NCBI GenBank assembly: GCA_964614795.1
Contig: CAZTME010000043.1
Coordinates: 1-9,278, forward strand
Source: CAZTME01 sp964614795
GTDB lineage: Bacteria; Patescibacteriota; Microgenomatia; UBA1400; PJMF01
DNA length: 9,278 nt
Direction of reading: 5' to 3'
Part shown: piece after piece, positions 1-5,520 of the stretch
How positions within the stretch are numbered: the first letter of the stretch is position 1
Layout of the letters: each line of letters starts with the position of its first letter
Made by a program: the position numbers and the translations under genes
The notes under the pieces: model-generated
The model's input: the letters and a program-made list of their open reading frames with translations, nothing else
Database searches by the model: none
What the model was told of the DNA's origin: nothing

Positions 1-27
1 GTGGAATCGACGGAAATAACTACAAAT

Positions 28-46
28 AGCAACCATTTTGGTTACT
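28..46 (-). terminator. Hairpin downstream of rdgB, possible terminator
   Basis: About 16 bp past the rdgB stop codon, the minus strand can form a 7-bp stem (AGUAACC with GGUUGCU, one G-U wobble) closed by an AAAAU loop. It is followed by AUUUG, so the U tract is poor. The position fits the 3' end of the rdgB transcript, but the weak U run makes intrinsic termination uncertain. Confidence 0.3.
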
Positions 47-62
47 TAAACTGAAAAATTGA

Positions 63-665
63 TTAATCAAAATTTTCAATAATTGCTAGTCGTGAAGAAA
101 TTTGTTTCCAGGCTTTATATCTGGCAGAATGAGAATTTTTAAAATCTATACCCAGTTGAGCCATGGTTTGAGATTGACCGGATGGAATAAAAATCGGGTC
201 GTAGCCAAAGCCTTCAGTTCCGCTTGAATTAAGAGCAATTGTGCCTTCTAATTTGCCAATTGTATAAAGTGGAGGAGTTTGAGCATTTTGATAGTAACAA
301 ACGGTAGCCTGATAATATGCGAAACGATCTTTAACAGCAATCATTTTTTTAAGAAGAGCTTGATTGCGATCGTCGTCCGACCCGATGAGCCAGCGCGCAG
401 AGTTGATGCCGGGAAAATTATTCAAGGAGGGAATTACTAGGCCGCTATCTTCGGCAAGGGTGGGAAGGTTGGTGGCGCGCGCGTACGCGCGCGCCTTAAT
501 TAGCGCGTTTTCTGCAAATGAAGTTCCATCTTCCTTGGGCTCATTTATCTGGACGCTTAAATCTGATAAAAAAACCAATCGATCAGAAAAAAAATTCAAA
601 ATACTTTTGATTTCTTTTATTTTGCCTGAATTTGCAGTGCCTATCAAAATTTTAGTTTTATTCAT
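63..665 (-). CDS. rdgB: RdgB/HAM1-type XTP/dITP pyrophosphatase
   Basis: This 200-residue protein belongs to the Ham1/RdgB family, cytosolic homodimers that hydrolyse dITP, XTP and ITP to the monophosphate and pyrophosphate and so keep deaminated purines out of nucleic acids. Visible landmarks are the N-terminal substrate loop TANSGKIKEI (residues 10-19), EDGTSFAENALIKA (45-58), the catalytic-region motif LAEDSGL (70-76, Asp73 the likely catalytic residue), FPGINSARW (84-92) and GFGYDPIFIP (152-161). Length is normal for the family. The C-terminal SHR motif reads SAR (180-182). The ATG at 665 places the first beta strand (KILIGT) correctly. Codons 57-64 contain a perfect 22-bp GC-rich palindrome. 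A MITE-like repeat separates the gene from ybaB upstream, so it probably has its own promoter; a TATATT box lies 12 bp before the ATG. Confidence 0.95.
   Translation of the reverse strand: MNKTKILIGTANSGKIKEIKSILNFFSDRLVFLSDLSVQINEPKEDGTSFAENALIKARAYARATNLPTLAEDSGLVIPSLNNFPGINSARWLIGSDDDRNQALLKKMIAVKDRFAYYQATVCYYQNAQTPPLYTIGKLEGTIALNSSGTEGFGYDPIFIPSGQSQTMAQLGIDFKNSHSARYKAWKQISSRLAIIENFD
474..495. repeat. 22-bp perfect palindrome inside rdgB
   Basis: The 22 bases are a perfect inverted repeat centred on the TA at 484/485. They consist of GGC-GCG-type alternating purine-pyrimidine sequence around a central GTAC and contain only two A/T bases, in an otherwise AT-rich gene. It encodes ARAYARA in the conserved alpha helix after the FAENAL motif. 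Whether it is a functional site or a by-product of alanine/arginine codon choice cannot be told from one copy. Confidence 0.9.
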
Positions 666-687
666 AACACATTCACAATATAAATAA

Positions 688-854
688 TAGACTTGTCGCG
701 CAATAAGAACATGAATAAATTTGATATATATTTTGGATCATTTTCAAGGCGCTTGTGACTGATAGTAGCTAAAACTACTTGAAAGAGCAAGCAACGCAAA
801 AAAATGACCAATAAATGATCAAATGAATCGTGTTGTTATTGTGCGACAAGTCTA
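688..854. repeat. MITE-like element, copy A (long hairpin)
   Basis: This 167-bp non-coding element occupies most of the 309-bp rdgB-ybaB spacer. Its ends are inverted repeats: the left end starts TAGACTTGTCGCGCAATAAG, and the reverse complement of the right end starts TAGACTTGTCGCACAATAAC. They match at 24 of the first 28 positions. Weaker complementarity (ATTTGAT, TTGG-TCATTTT, GCTTG blocks) continues for about 70 bases on each side to a small central hairpin AGTAG-CTAAAA-CTACT (764-779), so the whole element can fold on itself. TA at both ends suggests a TA target duplication, as used by IS630/Tc1-mariner transposases. It has no coding capacity. The rest of the spacer (666-687 and 855-974) shows nothing I can name. 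Confidence 0.85.
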
Positions 855-974
855 ATATCAATCAAATAAACTCAGATTTTAATTATCTAGCAATCCTATC
901 TATTCTGTAATATTATGAGCAGATGCTCTACAATCCGCTCATCTCTGAACTGACTTGCGGGTATTAATATTTTT

Positions 975-1262
975 TTATTGGCCACCGCCACCCATTAGTC
1001 CACCCAAGCCACCTGTCATCTCAGTTAGCTTTTTGGCTGCAATTTCTTGAGATTTCTTAATTGCCTCATTCAAAGCGTCGACCGCTTCTTGAGAAGTAAT
1101 ACCTTGAACGGAAAAATGTTTTATTTTTTGATCACCGGAAATCACCACCACAATGTCACCTTTTTCCACGCGCACTTCTTCTTGACTGAGTTGCTGTTGC
1201 ATTTGCTTGGCTTGTTGTCTCAATTTGTTCAAATCACCTAATGCTTTGAGTGGATTTGCCAT
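975..1262 (-). CDS. ybaB: YbaB/EbfC family nucleoid-associated protein
   Basis: The 95-residue product has the family architecture. An N-terminal helix with a heptad-like, Gln-rich stretch (LNKLRQQAKQMQQQL, residues 11-25) is followed by a small beta sheet (VRVEKGDIVVVISGDQKIKHFSVQ) and a C-terminal helix (SQEAVDALNEAIKKSQEIAAKKLTEM). A Gly/Met-rich tail ends in GGGGQ. The family forms tweezer-shaped homodimers that bind DNA and affect nucleoid structure. The gene commonly sits directly downstream of dnaX, often with recR next; the dnaX link holds here (203-bp gap) but recR is absent and a MITE-like repeat follows. Only a weak AGAAAG could serve as a ribosome-binding site before the ATG at 1262. 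Confidence 0.95.
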   Translation of the reverse strand: MANPLKALGDLNKLRQQAKQMQQQLSQEEVRVEKGDIVVVISGDQKIKHFSVQGITSQEAVDALNEAIKKSQEIAAKKLTEMTGGLGGLMGGGGQ

Positions 1263-1284
1263 AATTGCTTTCTAATTTTTTTAT

Positions 1285-1290
1285 ACTATA
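1285..1290 (-). promoter_or_regulatory. Possible -10 box for ybaB
   Basis: Read on the minus strand this is TATAGT, five of six bases matching the sigma-70 -10 consensus, about 22 bp upstream of the ybaB ATG. No convincing -35 hexamer lies 16-18 bp further upstream. It suggests ybaB can be transcribed separately from dnaX, but AT-rich spacers give such boxes by chance. Confidence 0.3.
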
Positions 1291-1387
1291 AAGATCTTAT
1301 GTAATACTATTTATCTGATAAAATCAACAAGTTCTAGAACGTTTGCTAATCTGAATAGTCGGCTTATATCTTTATAAAACTTGATTC

Positions 1388-1424
1388 AACACATCAATTT
1401 AGATACATAAAGCTGATGCGTGTT
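1388..1424 (-). terminator. Imperfect hairpin between dnaX and ybaB
   Basis: AACACATCA (1388-1396) and TGATGCGTGTT (1414-1424) are complementary apart from a two-base bulge, with a 17-base loop. The structure lies about 42-78 bp past the dnaX stop in the 203-bp dnaX-ybaB gap. On the minus strand it is followed by a broken T-rich stretch (GTTGAATCAAGTTTT), so it is at best a weak terminator or an mRNA-stabilising structure. Confidence 0.2.
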
Positions 1425-1465
1425 CATTTTGAACTGCAACCAAATTAGTGGCAATTCTACCCGAC

Positions 1466-3202
1466 TTAGAGTAAAGCTTCAACTGCCAACCTTTCCAAAG
1501 ATGGGGAGTGGGTGCTTTCCACCAGTTCAGCTTCTTGAGGAGTTTCAATAATACACATCACTTCCACAAATCCTTCAGCAATCTCTACAATTACTTGTTG
1601 TAAGAGGGAAAGCCATTTTGGTTGCATGAGTTGGTCTTTATGAAAAGAATAATAGACCGCTAATTTTATAAATCCCGGTCCGGCTTGAATAGGTTTGGCT
1701 GATTTTAATAAAGCCGCCAAGCTGTAATTGTGAGAACTGGTTTTTTCTACCACTTTTCCCCATTCTTCCAAGAGTTTCTGTCCATCGCCCAGGTTTTCAA
1801 CATGATGCGCAGAATTATTCTTCTCTGTATTTATGGTACTTGCAGAGAGTGGCGAATCGAGAGGGTTGTCTGCGATTAAAGTATCGACGGAAATATCTTC
1901 ATCTTTATAATTTTCCCCAACCAATTCTTCATCGTTCGTCAACGAAATTAATTTTTCCGCAACAGAATTGGAATCATCTTTGCTTTTTGACTGCGAATCA
2001 TCATTCTTTCTTGAGTTTTCGTTTTTGATTGCAACTTTCTTCACCATTTTTTCTGAAGAAATAGTTGAAGGATTCTTATGTGCTGTAGGTTCGTTTGTTG
2101 ATTTTTTTTGTTGAGCTTTTTCAATAACTCCAAGCAGTTTTAATTCCAATCGAAGCAATGGTATTGGAGAAGGCTTGACTAAATCCGGGTCAGTTAATTG
2201 AGTTAAAAGATAAACACAAATTGGCGCTGAAACTTTACAATTTTTTGAATTACTTGAATAATTATTTGATAATTCTTCATGTAATAAAGTCGTTAAGCTA
2301 TGAAGCAGTTGAGTGTCGCCAATTGCTCTTGATCTGGCTTGATTAAATTGATCCAGGAGCTTGGCTGAATCTTTAGTAATTACTGCATCAATGATAGACA
2401 AACAAAGTTGTTCCTCCGGAAGTTGTAAAATTTCTTCTAAGGATTGATTGGGTATGGCGTGATGAAGTTGCAAAAGCTTGACTGCATCGCGAAAACTGCC
2501 TTCTGCCAGTTGAATAATTTTTTCAATATTTTCATCGTTGATTGTTAGTTTTTCCGCCTGAATGACATTTTCCAAAGCCATTCTTAATTCTTTGTCACTG
2601 GCTTGATGAAAATTGACTACTTGAGCTCGAGAAATTATGGTGGCCGGAATTTTATGCAACTCGGTTGTAGCCAAAATAAAAACAGCATGTTTGGGTGGCT
2701 CTTCCAAGATTTTGAGCAAAGCATTAAAAGCTTCGGTGGTCAACATGTGGACTTCATCAAGAATAAAAACTGTTATTAAACCCGCCATGGGCGGCATGGA
2801 GGCTTCTTCTCGAAGTTGTCTTATGTCGTCAATGCCTCTATTACTAGCCGCATCCAATTCTTTAACGAGTGAAGACCTTCCGGCAATTATGTTTTCTATT
2901 TGAGGTAGAGAATAGTCTGGGTTTTTGAGAGTGGAATCTTTGGTTTTTTTGGTTTGTTCCAATAACCGGCTTTTGACGAGATCTTCATTGCCGGGATCAT
3001 TAAGCATGGCGGAAATAATGCGAGCGGCAGTGGTTTTGCCCGTTCCTTTAGGACCGGCAAAAAGCAAAACTTGTGGAAATGCTGGAGAAGACATTAATTG
3101 CTCCAAAGTCTTTTTGACAGATTCCAAATGCAACCCAGCTAAAGTTTTTGGACGGTAATACCTGGTCCAGTGAGTTGCCAGTGAAGTTGAATGATTATTC
3201 AT
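1466..3202 (-). CDS. dnaX: DNA polymerase III clamp-loader subunit tau/gamma (DnaX)
   Basis: This 578-residue AAA+ ATPase is the clamp-loader motor that opens and loads the beta clamp and, as tau, tethers the replicative polymerase. Visible features are HWTRYYRPKTLAGL (residues 11-24), Walker A GPKGTGKT (50-57), DAASNRGIDDIRQLRE (117-132), Walker B VFILDEVHML (145-154), sensor 1 ILATTE (176-181) and the arginine-finger SRAQ (191-194). Domain III extends to about residue 362, followed by a Ser/Asn/Lys-rich linker (about 366-475) and a C-terminal domain starting near QKLLEEWGKVV (475-485). The four-cysteine zinc module usually inserted near residues 64-110 is replaced by a cysteine-free segment. 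An eight-A run at codons 365-367 is positioned for a tau/gamma frameshift. The gene starts 3 bp after the ybeY stop, so the two are almost certainly co-transcribed. Confidence 0.96.
   Translation of the reverse strand: MNNHSTSLATHWTRYYRPKTLAGLHLESVKKTLEQLMSSPAFPQVLLFAGPKGTGKTTAARIISAMLNDPGNEDLVKSRLLEQTKKTKDSTLKNPDYSLPQIENIIAGRSSLVKELDAASNRGIDDIRQLREEASMPPMAGLITVFILDEVHMLTTEAFNALLKILEEPPKHAVFILATTELHKIPATIISRAQVVNFHQASDKELRMALENVIQAEKLTINDENIEKIIQLAEGSFRDAVKLLQLHHAIPNQSLEEILQLPEEQLCLSIIDAVITKDSAKLLDQFNQARSRAIGDTQLLHSLTTLLHEELSNNYSSNSKNCKVSAPICVYLLTQLTDPDLVKPSPIPLLRLELKLLGVIEKAQQKKSTNEPTAHKNPSTISSEKMVKKVAIKNENSRKNDDSQSKSKDDSNSVAEKLISLTNDEELVGENYKDEDISVDTLIADNPLDSPLSASTINTEKNNSAHHVENLGDGQKLLEEWGKVVEKTSSHNYSLAALLKSAKPIQAGPGFIKLAVYYSFHKDQLMQPKWLSLLQQVIVEIAEGFVEVMCIIETPQEAELVESTHSPSLERLAVEALL
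2076..2109 (-). promoter_or_regulatory. Candidate dnaX frameshift (slippage) site
   Basis: On the coding strand, codons 365-367 read CAA AAA AAA, giving an A8 run (2109-2102) that contains the heptamer A_AAA_AAA in the correct phase for a -1 shift. The -1 frame adds the eight residues INKRTYST and then stops at TAA (2078-2076), giving a 375-residue product that keeps the clamp-loader domains and loses the linker and C-terminal domain. This mirrors gamma production in E. coli (A_AAA_AAG, ribosomal) and Thermus thermophilus (A9, transcriptional slippage). I see no clear downstream hairpin, and the only SD-like GGAG is 18 bases upstream, so transcriptional slippage is the likelier route. Confidence 0.55.
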
Positions 3203-3205
3203 AAA

Positions 3206-3598
3206 TTATTCGTCGTGATGAAAACCAAGTAAGTGAAGAATGCCGTGTTCTAAATAAAAACCAATTTGTTCATCCACTCTTTTACCGTATCTTTTTGCCG
3301 TTGCGATAGCCACCGGGTAACAAATCACAATATCTCCCAAGTGAGGCGGTACTCCTGCCGGAGCAGGAAAAGAAGGATCACTTTTGTGTTCCAGTTGAGG
3401 GAAACTTAAAACATCGGTGACACCTTGATGTTTGAGTTTTTCTTCGTTAAGTTCCTTAATTTTTCTGGAACCAACAATGGAAATTGAGATTTGAGCATGA
3501 TCAATTTTGTGTTCGGCCAGTAATCGTATGGCATGTTGGCGCAGACGAGTTCTATCCAGTGAATAACGAGAACCAACAAAAAGATCAATTATTATCAT
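3206..3598 (-). CDS. ybeY: YbeY endoribonuclease / rRNA maturation factor
   Basis: The 130-residue product is a YbeY-type zinc metalloprotein, involved in 16S rRNA 3'-end maturation and ribosome quality control in other bacteria. The hallmark H-x3-H-x5-H zinc motif is present at the C terminus as HGILHLLGFHH (His118, His122, His128), and the substrate-groove motif TDVLSFP is at residues 61-67. LGDIVIC (88-94) matches the conserved LGDI(V/I)I strand. Two deviations are visible: the usual GYDH reads GFHH, and the Arg normally found before TDVLSF is a Leu (KLKHQGVTDVLSF). The protein ends two residues after the last zinc ligand. No Shine-Dalgarno is evident before the ATG at 3598. dnaX follows after 3 bp. 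A compact MITE-like hairpin lies immediately upstream. Confidence 0.92.
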   Translation of the reverse strand: MIIIDLFVGSRYSLDRTRLRQHAIRLLAEHKIDHAQISISIVGSRKIKELNEEKLKHQGVTDVLSFPQLEHKSDPSFPAPAGVPPHLGDIVICYPVAIATAKRYGKRVDEQIGFYLEHGILHLLGFHHDE

Positions 3599-3612
3599 AT
3601 GATTATTGTTAA

Positions 3613-3674
3613 TATGAACTGTCGCACAATCAGAACATGAATTAAAACTGTGTTGTTATTGTGCGAAAAGTCTA
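3613..3674. repeat. MITE-like element, copy B (compact hairpin)
   Basis: This is a roughly 62-bp relative of the 688-854 element, made only of the two ends. Reverse-complemented, the right end begins TAGACTTTTCGCACAATAAC and matches the copy A right arm at 24 of the first 25 positions. The left end (GTCGCACAATCAGAACATGA) is more diverged. The arms form a stem of about 22 bp with a 13-base loop (TGAATTAAAACTG), bounded by TA. It fills the gap between the 92-aa gene (stop 5 bp away) and ybeY (start 14 bp away). A transcript crossing it would carry a strong hairpin, so it may act as a terminator or processing site. Confidence 0.75.
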
Positions 3675-3679
3675 TTGTA

Positions 3680-3958
3680 CTATGATGACAGGGAAAGCAC
3701 AGTACGAAAGAGTCTTTCTTTAATCGCCAAGCTTAAGTGTGGAGCTACATGATCAAGCCATTCAGTCATATTCGCATCATTTCTTTCCAGAAAATTTAAA
3801 GCTTCAGGACGTTTGGCCAAAGGTAATCCTTCAGCCATGACTTCGTATAAAGTTAAAGTTAAAACAGCATCTAAGCTTCTTTTTTCTTGAATACTCATTT
3901 TGGCCGTTATTATGTTATATAACTGATGAGTTTGAGTGGTGAAAAAACTGGTAATCAT
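3680..3958 (-). CDS. Uncharacterised 92-aa helical protein
   Basis: I do not recognise this family. The 92 residues are predicted by eye to be almost wholly alpha-helical and soluble: an N-terminal amphipathic stretch (FFTTQTHQLYNIITAKM), a Leu-rich helix (SLDAVLTLTLYEVMAEGL), and a C-terminal pair around WLDHVAPHLSLAIKERLFRTVLSL. There is no cysteine, no membrane segment and no signal peptide. Its ATG overlaps the TGA of the 250-aa gene upstream in an ATGA arrangement, which indicates translational coupling and a shared function or stoichiometry. The stop codon is TAG, followed 5 bp later by a MITE-like hairpin. The coupling to a neighbour in the same frame style supports a real gene rather than a chance reading frame. 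Confidence 0.75.
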   Translation of the reverse strand: MITSFFTTQTHQLYNIITAKMSIQEKRSLDAVLTLTLYEVMAEGLPLAKRPEALNFLERNDANMTEWLDHVAPHLSLAIKERLFRTVLSLSS

Positions 3959-4707
3959 AAAATGTTTGGATTAAGACTTGTAAATGAACCCGGTTGAAGA
4001 GTCTCTTCTGTGTAAAAAACACTAATTATTCCTTGTTTTTTTGGCAGCCAGTTACCGATTAACCTGGTTAATCCCGGACTGGTGCCAAATTGATAGCGAG
4101 AAGCGTGTTCGGGTAAAAGATCGGCAATGGTTGCGGCTACCACTGTAAGTGATTGTGGCTCAATAACAATGGCTGTTTTTCCAATAAACCAAGGTTTTTG
4201 TTGAAGATCGTGAGAGTTTTGCAGAAGGGAACTGGGATGAAGAAAGAGTTGATAATCGAGATTTTCGTGAGTGTTTATTTGCCAAGAATAAGTATGTCGA
4301 GAAGTGCCCGCTTCGGGTACCACTTTTGTTGTAGAGTTATGAGTGGCAAAATAGGGTATAGCGCGAGCTTTACCATGATGATAAGGAATGTAAGATATGT
4401 TGTGCGGATAACAAGTTACGGTGAATCCAAGCCACTGAGTGAGTAAGGATTCGAAAGCTTGTTTTGAATCTTGAGCAATAGCTTGAGCCGGTAGGGCGGT
4501 TTGGGCTAGTAACAGAGTGTGTAATCTTTGTTTTTCTTCAAGTAGTAAGTCGTTGGCGATAAGTGGTTTGTGAGTGTGTGTGATACTTGCATCTAAAGAC
4601 ATTGACTCAAGATTCAGGCGAGTAACCAGTTCCGGCCACATTTCTTTTAAATGGACGAGTTTTTGAGTGTAGATGCTAGATAATTGTGTAAGTTTTGAAT
4701 CGGGCAT
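3955..4707 (-). CDS. Uncharacterised 250-aa protein
   Basis: I cannot assign a family. The N-terminal third (about residues 1-95) is helical and Leu/Gln/Ala-rich. The remainder looks beta-rich, with aromatic and His residues (CYPHNISYIPYHHGKARAIPYF, HENLDYQLFLHP) and a final segment from about residue 177 (KTAIVIEPQSLTVVAATIADLLP through GIISVFYTEE). That last part faintly recalls small beta-barrel folds, but this is an impression only. There is no signal peptide, transmembrane segment or recognised catalytic motif. The gene ends in TGA, overlapping the start of the 92-aa gene by 4 bp. Upstream lies the IS element; with that removed, the gene would start about 76 bp after gltX, so the IS may have separated it from the gltX transcript. 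Confidence 0.8.
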   Translation of the reverse strand: MPDSKLTQLSSIYTQKLVHLKEMWPELVTRLNLESMSLDASITHTHKPLIANDLLLEEKQRLHTLLLAQTALPAQAIAQDSKQAFESLLTQWLGFTVTCYPHNISYIPYHHGKARAIPYFATHNSTTKVVPEAGTSRHTYSWQINTHENLDYQLFLHPSSLLQNSHDLQQKPWFIGKTAIVIEPQSLTVVAATIADLLPEHASRYQFGTSPGLTRLIGNWLPKKQGIISVFYTEETLQPGSFTSLNPNIL

Positions 4708-4777
4708 GAGTCTAAATCAAATCTAGTTTGGCAGAAAAAAGGAAAATTAGCAAATGGGATAGAGAAATTTATCTAGA

Positions 4778-5514
4778 GTCTTGTCCAGTTAGCGCCGACT
4801 TGAATTATTAAAAAGACGTATAATTGAGGCGAAAATGAGAATTAACATTCGTCGACGAATCTCTTGACAAAAATATTCGATCATTTTTAATAGTTTTGTG
4901 GCAGATATTAGTGCGCTCACTGCCTCTGATATTGCCAACGTGAATCGTAAGACAGCAGATAGATATTATCTTTTCTTTCGATCAGTAATTTTCCAACAAG
5001 CACATTTAGAACGTCAAACCTGCAATCTTGAAAATGGTATCGAATTAGATGAGAGTTATTTTAGACCCAAAAGAGTTCGAAGAAAGCGTGGAAGAGGTGC
5101 GGGAAGAAAAATGATTGTCTTTGGCTTACTTAAGAGAAATGGAGCTGTCTACACTCAAATTATTCCATCAACAGTGAAAAAAGCTGTTAGACCCATCATT
5201 TGGAGAGTAGTTACTTCAGGAAGTGATATCTACTCTGATGGCTGGAGGAGTTATGATGCTCTGGCCGTATATGGTTACAACCATAAGAAGGTAAAACACG
5301 ATGAAAACGAGTTTGCCAAACCAGATGGATCACACATCAATGGCGTTGAATCCTATTGGTCTTGGATGAAACGCCGATTGCAGAAGTTTAATGGTATTCC
5401 AAGAAACCAGTTTGCAGCACACATGCTAGAATCTGAATGGAGATTTAGTCATCGGAACACACTCGCTGATGATTTGAAAAAGTTACTTCGTTTACAAAGT
5501 TAACTGGGCAAGAC
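4778..5514 (+). mobile_element. IS1595-family insertion sequence (IS1016-like)
   Basis: The element is 737 bp. The left end begins GTCTTGTCCAGTTAGC and the reverse complement of the right end begins GTCTTGCCCAGTTAAC, a 14/16 match that diverges directly afterwards. Size, single transposase gene and DDE-K transposase fit the small IS1016-type members of the IS1595 family. The family normally produces an 8-bp target duplication, but the flanks (TATCTAGA on the left, CATTGTTT on the right) do not match, so the insertion is either old or rearranged. The right end lies 6 bp from the gltX stop codon, and the element is oriented against the surrounding genes. Confidence 0.85.
4898..5503 (+). CDS. 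IS1595-family transposase (ISXO2-like DDE), possibly 5'-interrupted
   Basis: From a GTG start this gives 201 residues carrying a helix-turn-helix-like segment (TASDIANVNRKTADRYY, residues 8-24) and a complete ISXO2-like catalytic domain. The likely triad is Asp51 (ELDESYF), Asp114 (YSDGW) and Glu151 (NGVESYW), followed by Lys158 (WMKRRL). GRGAGRK (65-71) is the family's typical basic turn. The protein seems short at the N terminus: FVADISAL looks like the middle of the usual first helix. An ATG at 4835 is in frame, 21 codons upstream, but a TGA at 4865-4867 intervenes. The element may therefore be inactive, use a later start, or be translated by readthrough. The stop codon overlaps the right inverted repeat. 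No Shine-Dalgarno precedes the GTG. Confidence 0.85.
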   Translation: MADISALTASDIANVNRKTADRYYLFFRSVIFQQAHLERQTCNLENGIELDESYFRPKRVRRKRGRGAGRKMIVFGLLKRNGAVYTQIIPSTVKKAVRPIIWRVVTSGSDIYSDGWRSYDALAVYGYNHKKVKHDENEFAKPDGSHINGVESYWSWMKRRLQKFNGIPRNQFAAHMLESEWRFSHRNTLADDLKKLLRLQS

Positions 5515-5520
5515 CATTGT

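Noticed and set aside
364..687. A 107-codon open frame on the plus strand over rdgB
   Set aside because: It lies antisense to the well-supported rdgB gene and runs into the MITE-like repeat boundary; it is a shadow frame.
917..932. tRNA-like string GTAGAGCATCTGCTC (minus strand) downstream of ybaB
   Set aside because: It resembles the D-arm to anticodon-stem part of a tRNA, but there is no acceptor stem, no T-arm consensus and no complete cloverleaf nearby.
4778..4793. IS ends and MITE ends both contain CTTGTC, hinting that the IS mobilises the MITEs
   Set aside because: Similarity stops after about six to eight bases, and the MITE copies are bounded by TA rather than 8-bp duplications, so a common transposase is not supported.
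4865..4867. Alternative genetic code in the host (UGA as Gly or Trp)
   Set aside because: trmD and the 250-aa gene both end sensibly at TGA, the latter in an ATGA overlap, and no long housekeeping gene contains in-frame TGA; the code looks standard.
4864..4893. Perfect TTGACA at 4864-4869 as a transposase promoter
   Set aside because: No -10 hexamer better than three of six bases lies at 17-18 bp, and the same bases read as coding sequence in the extended transposase frame.
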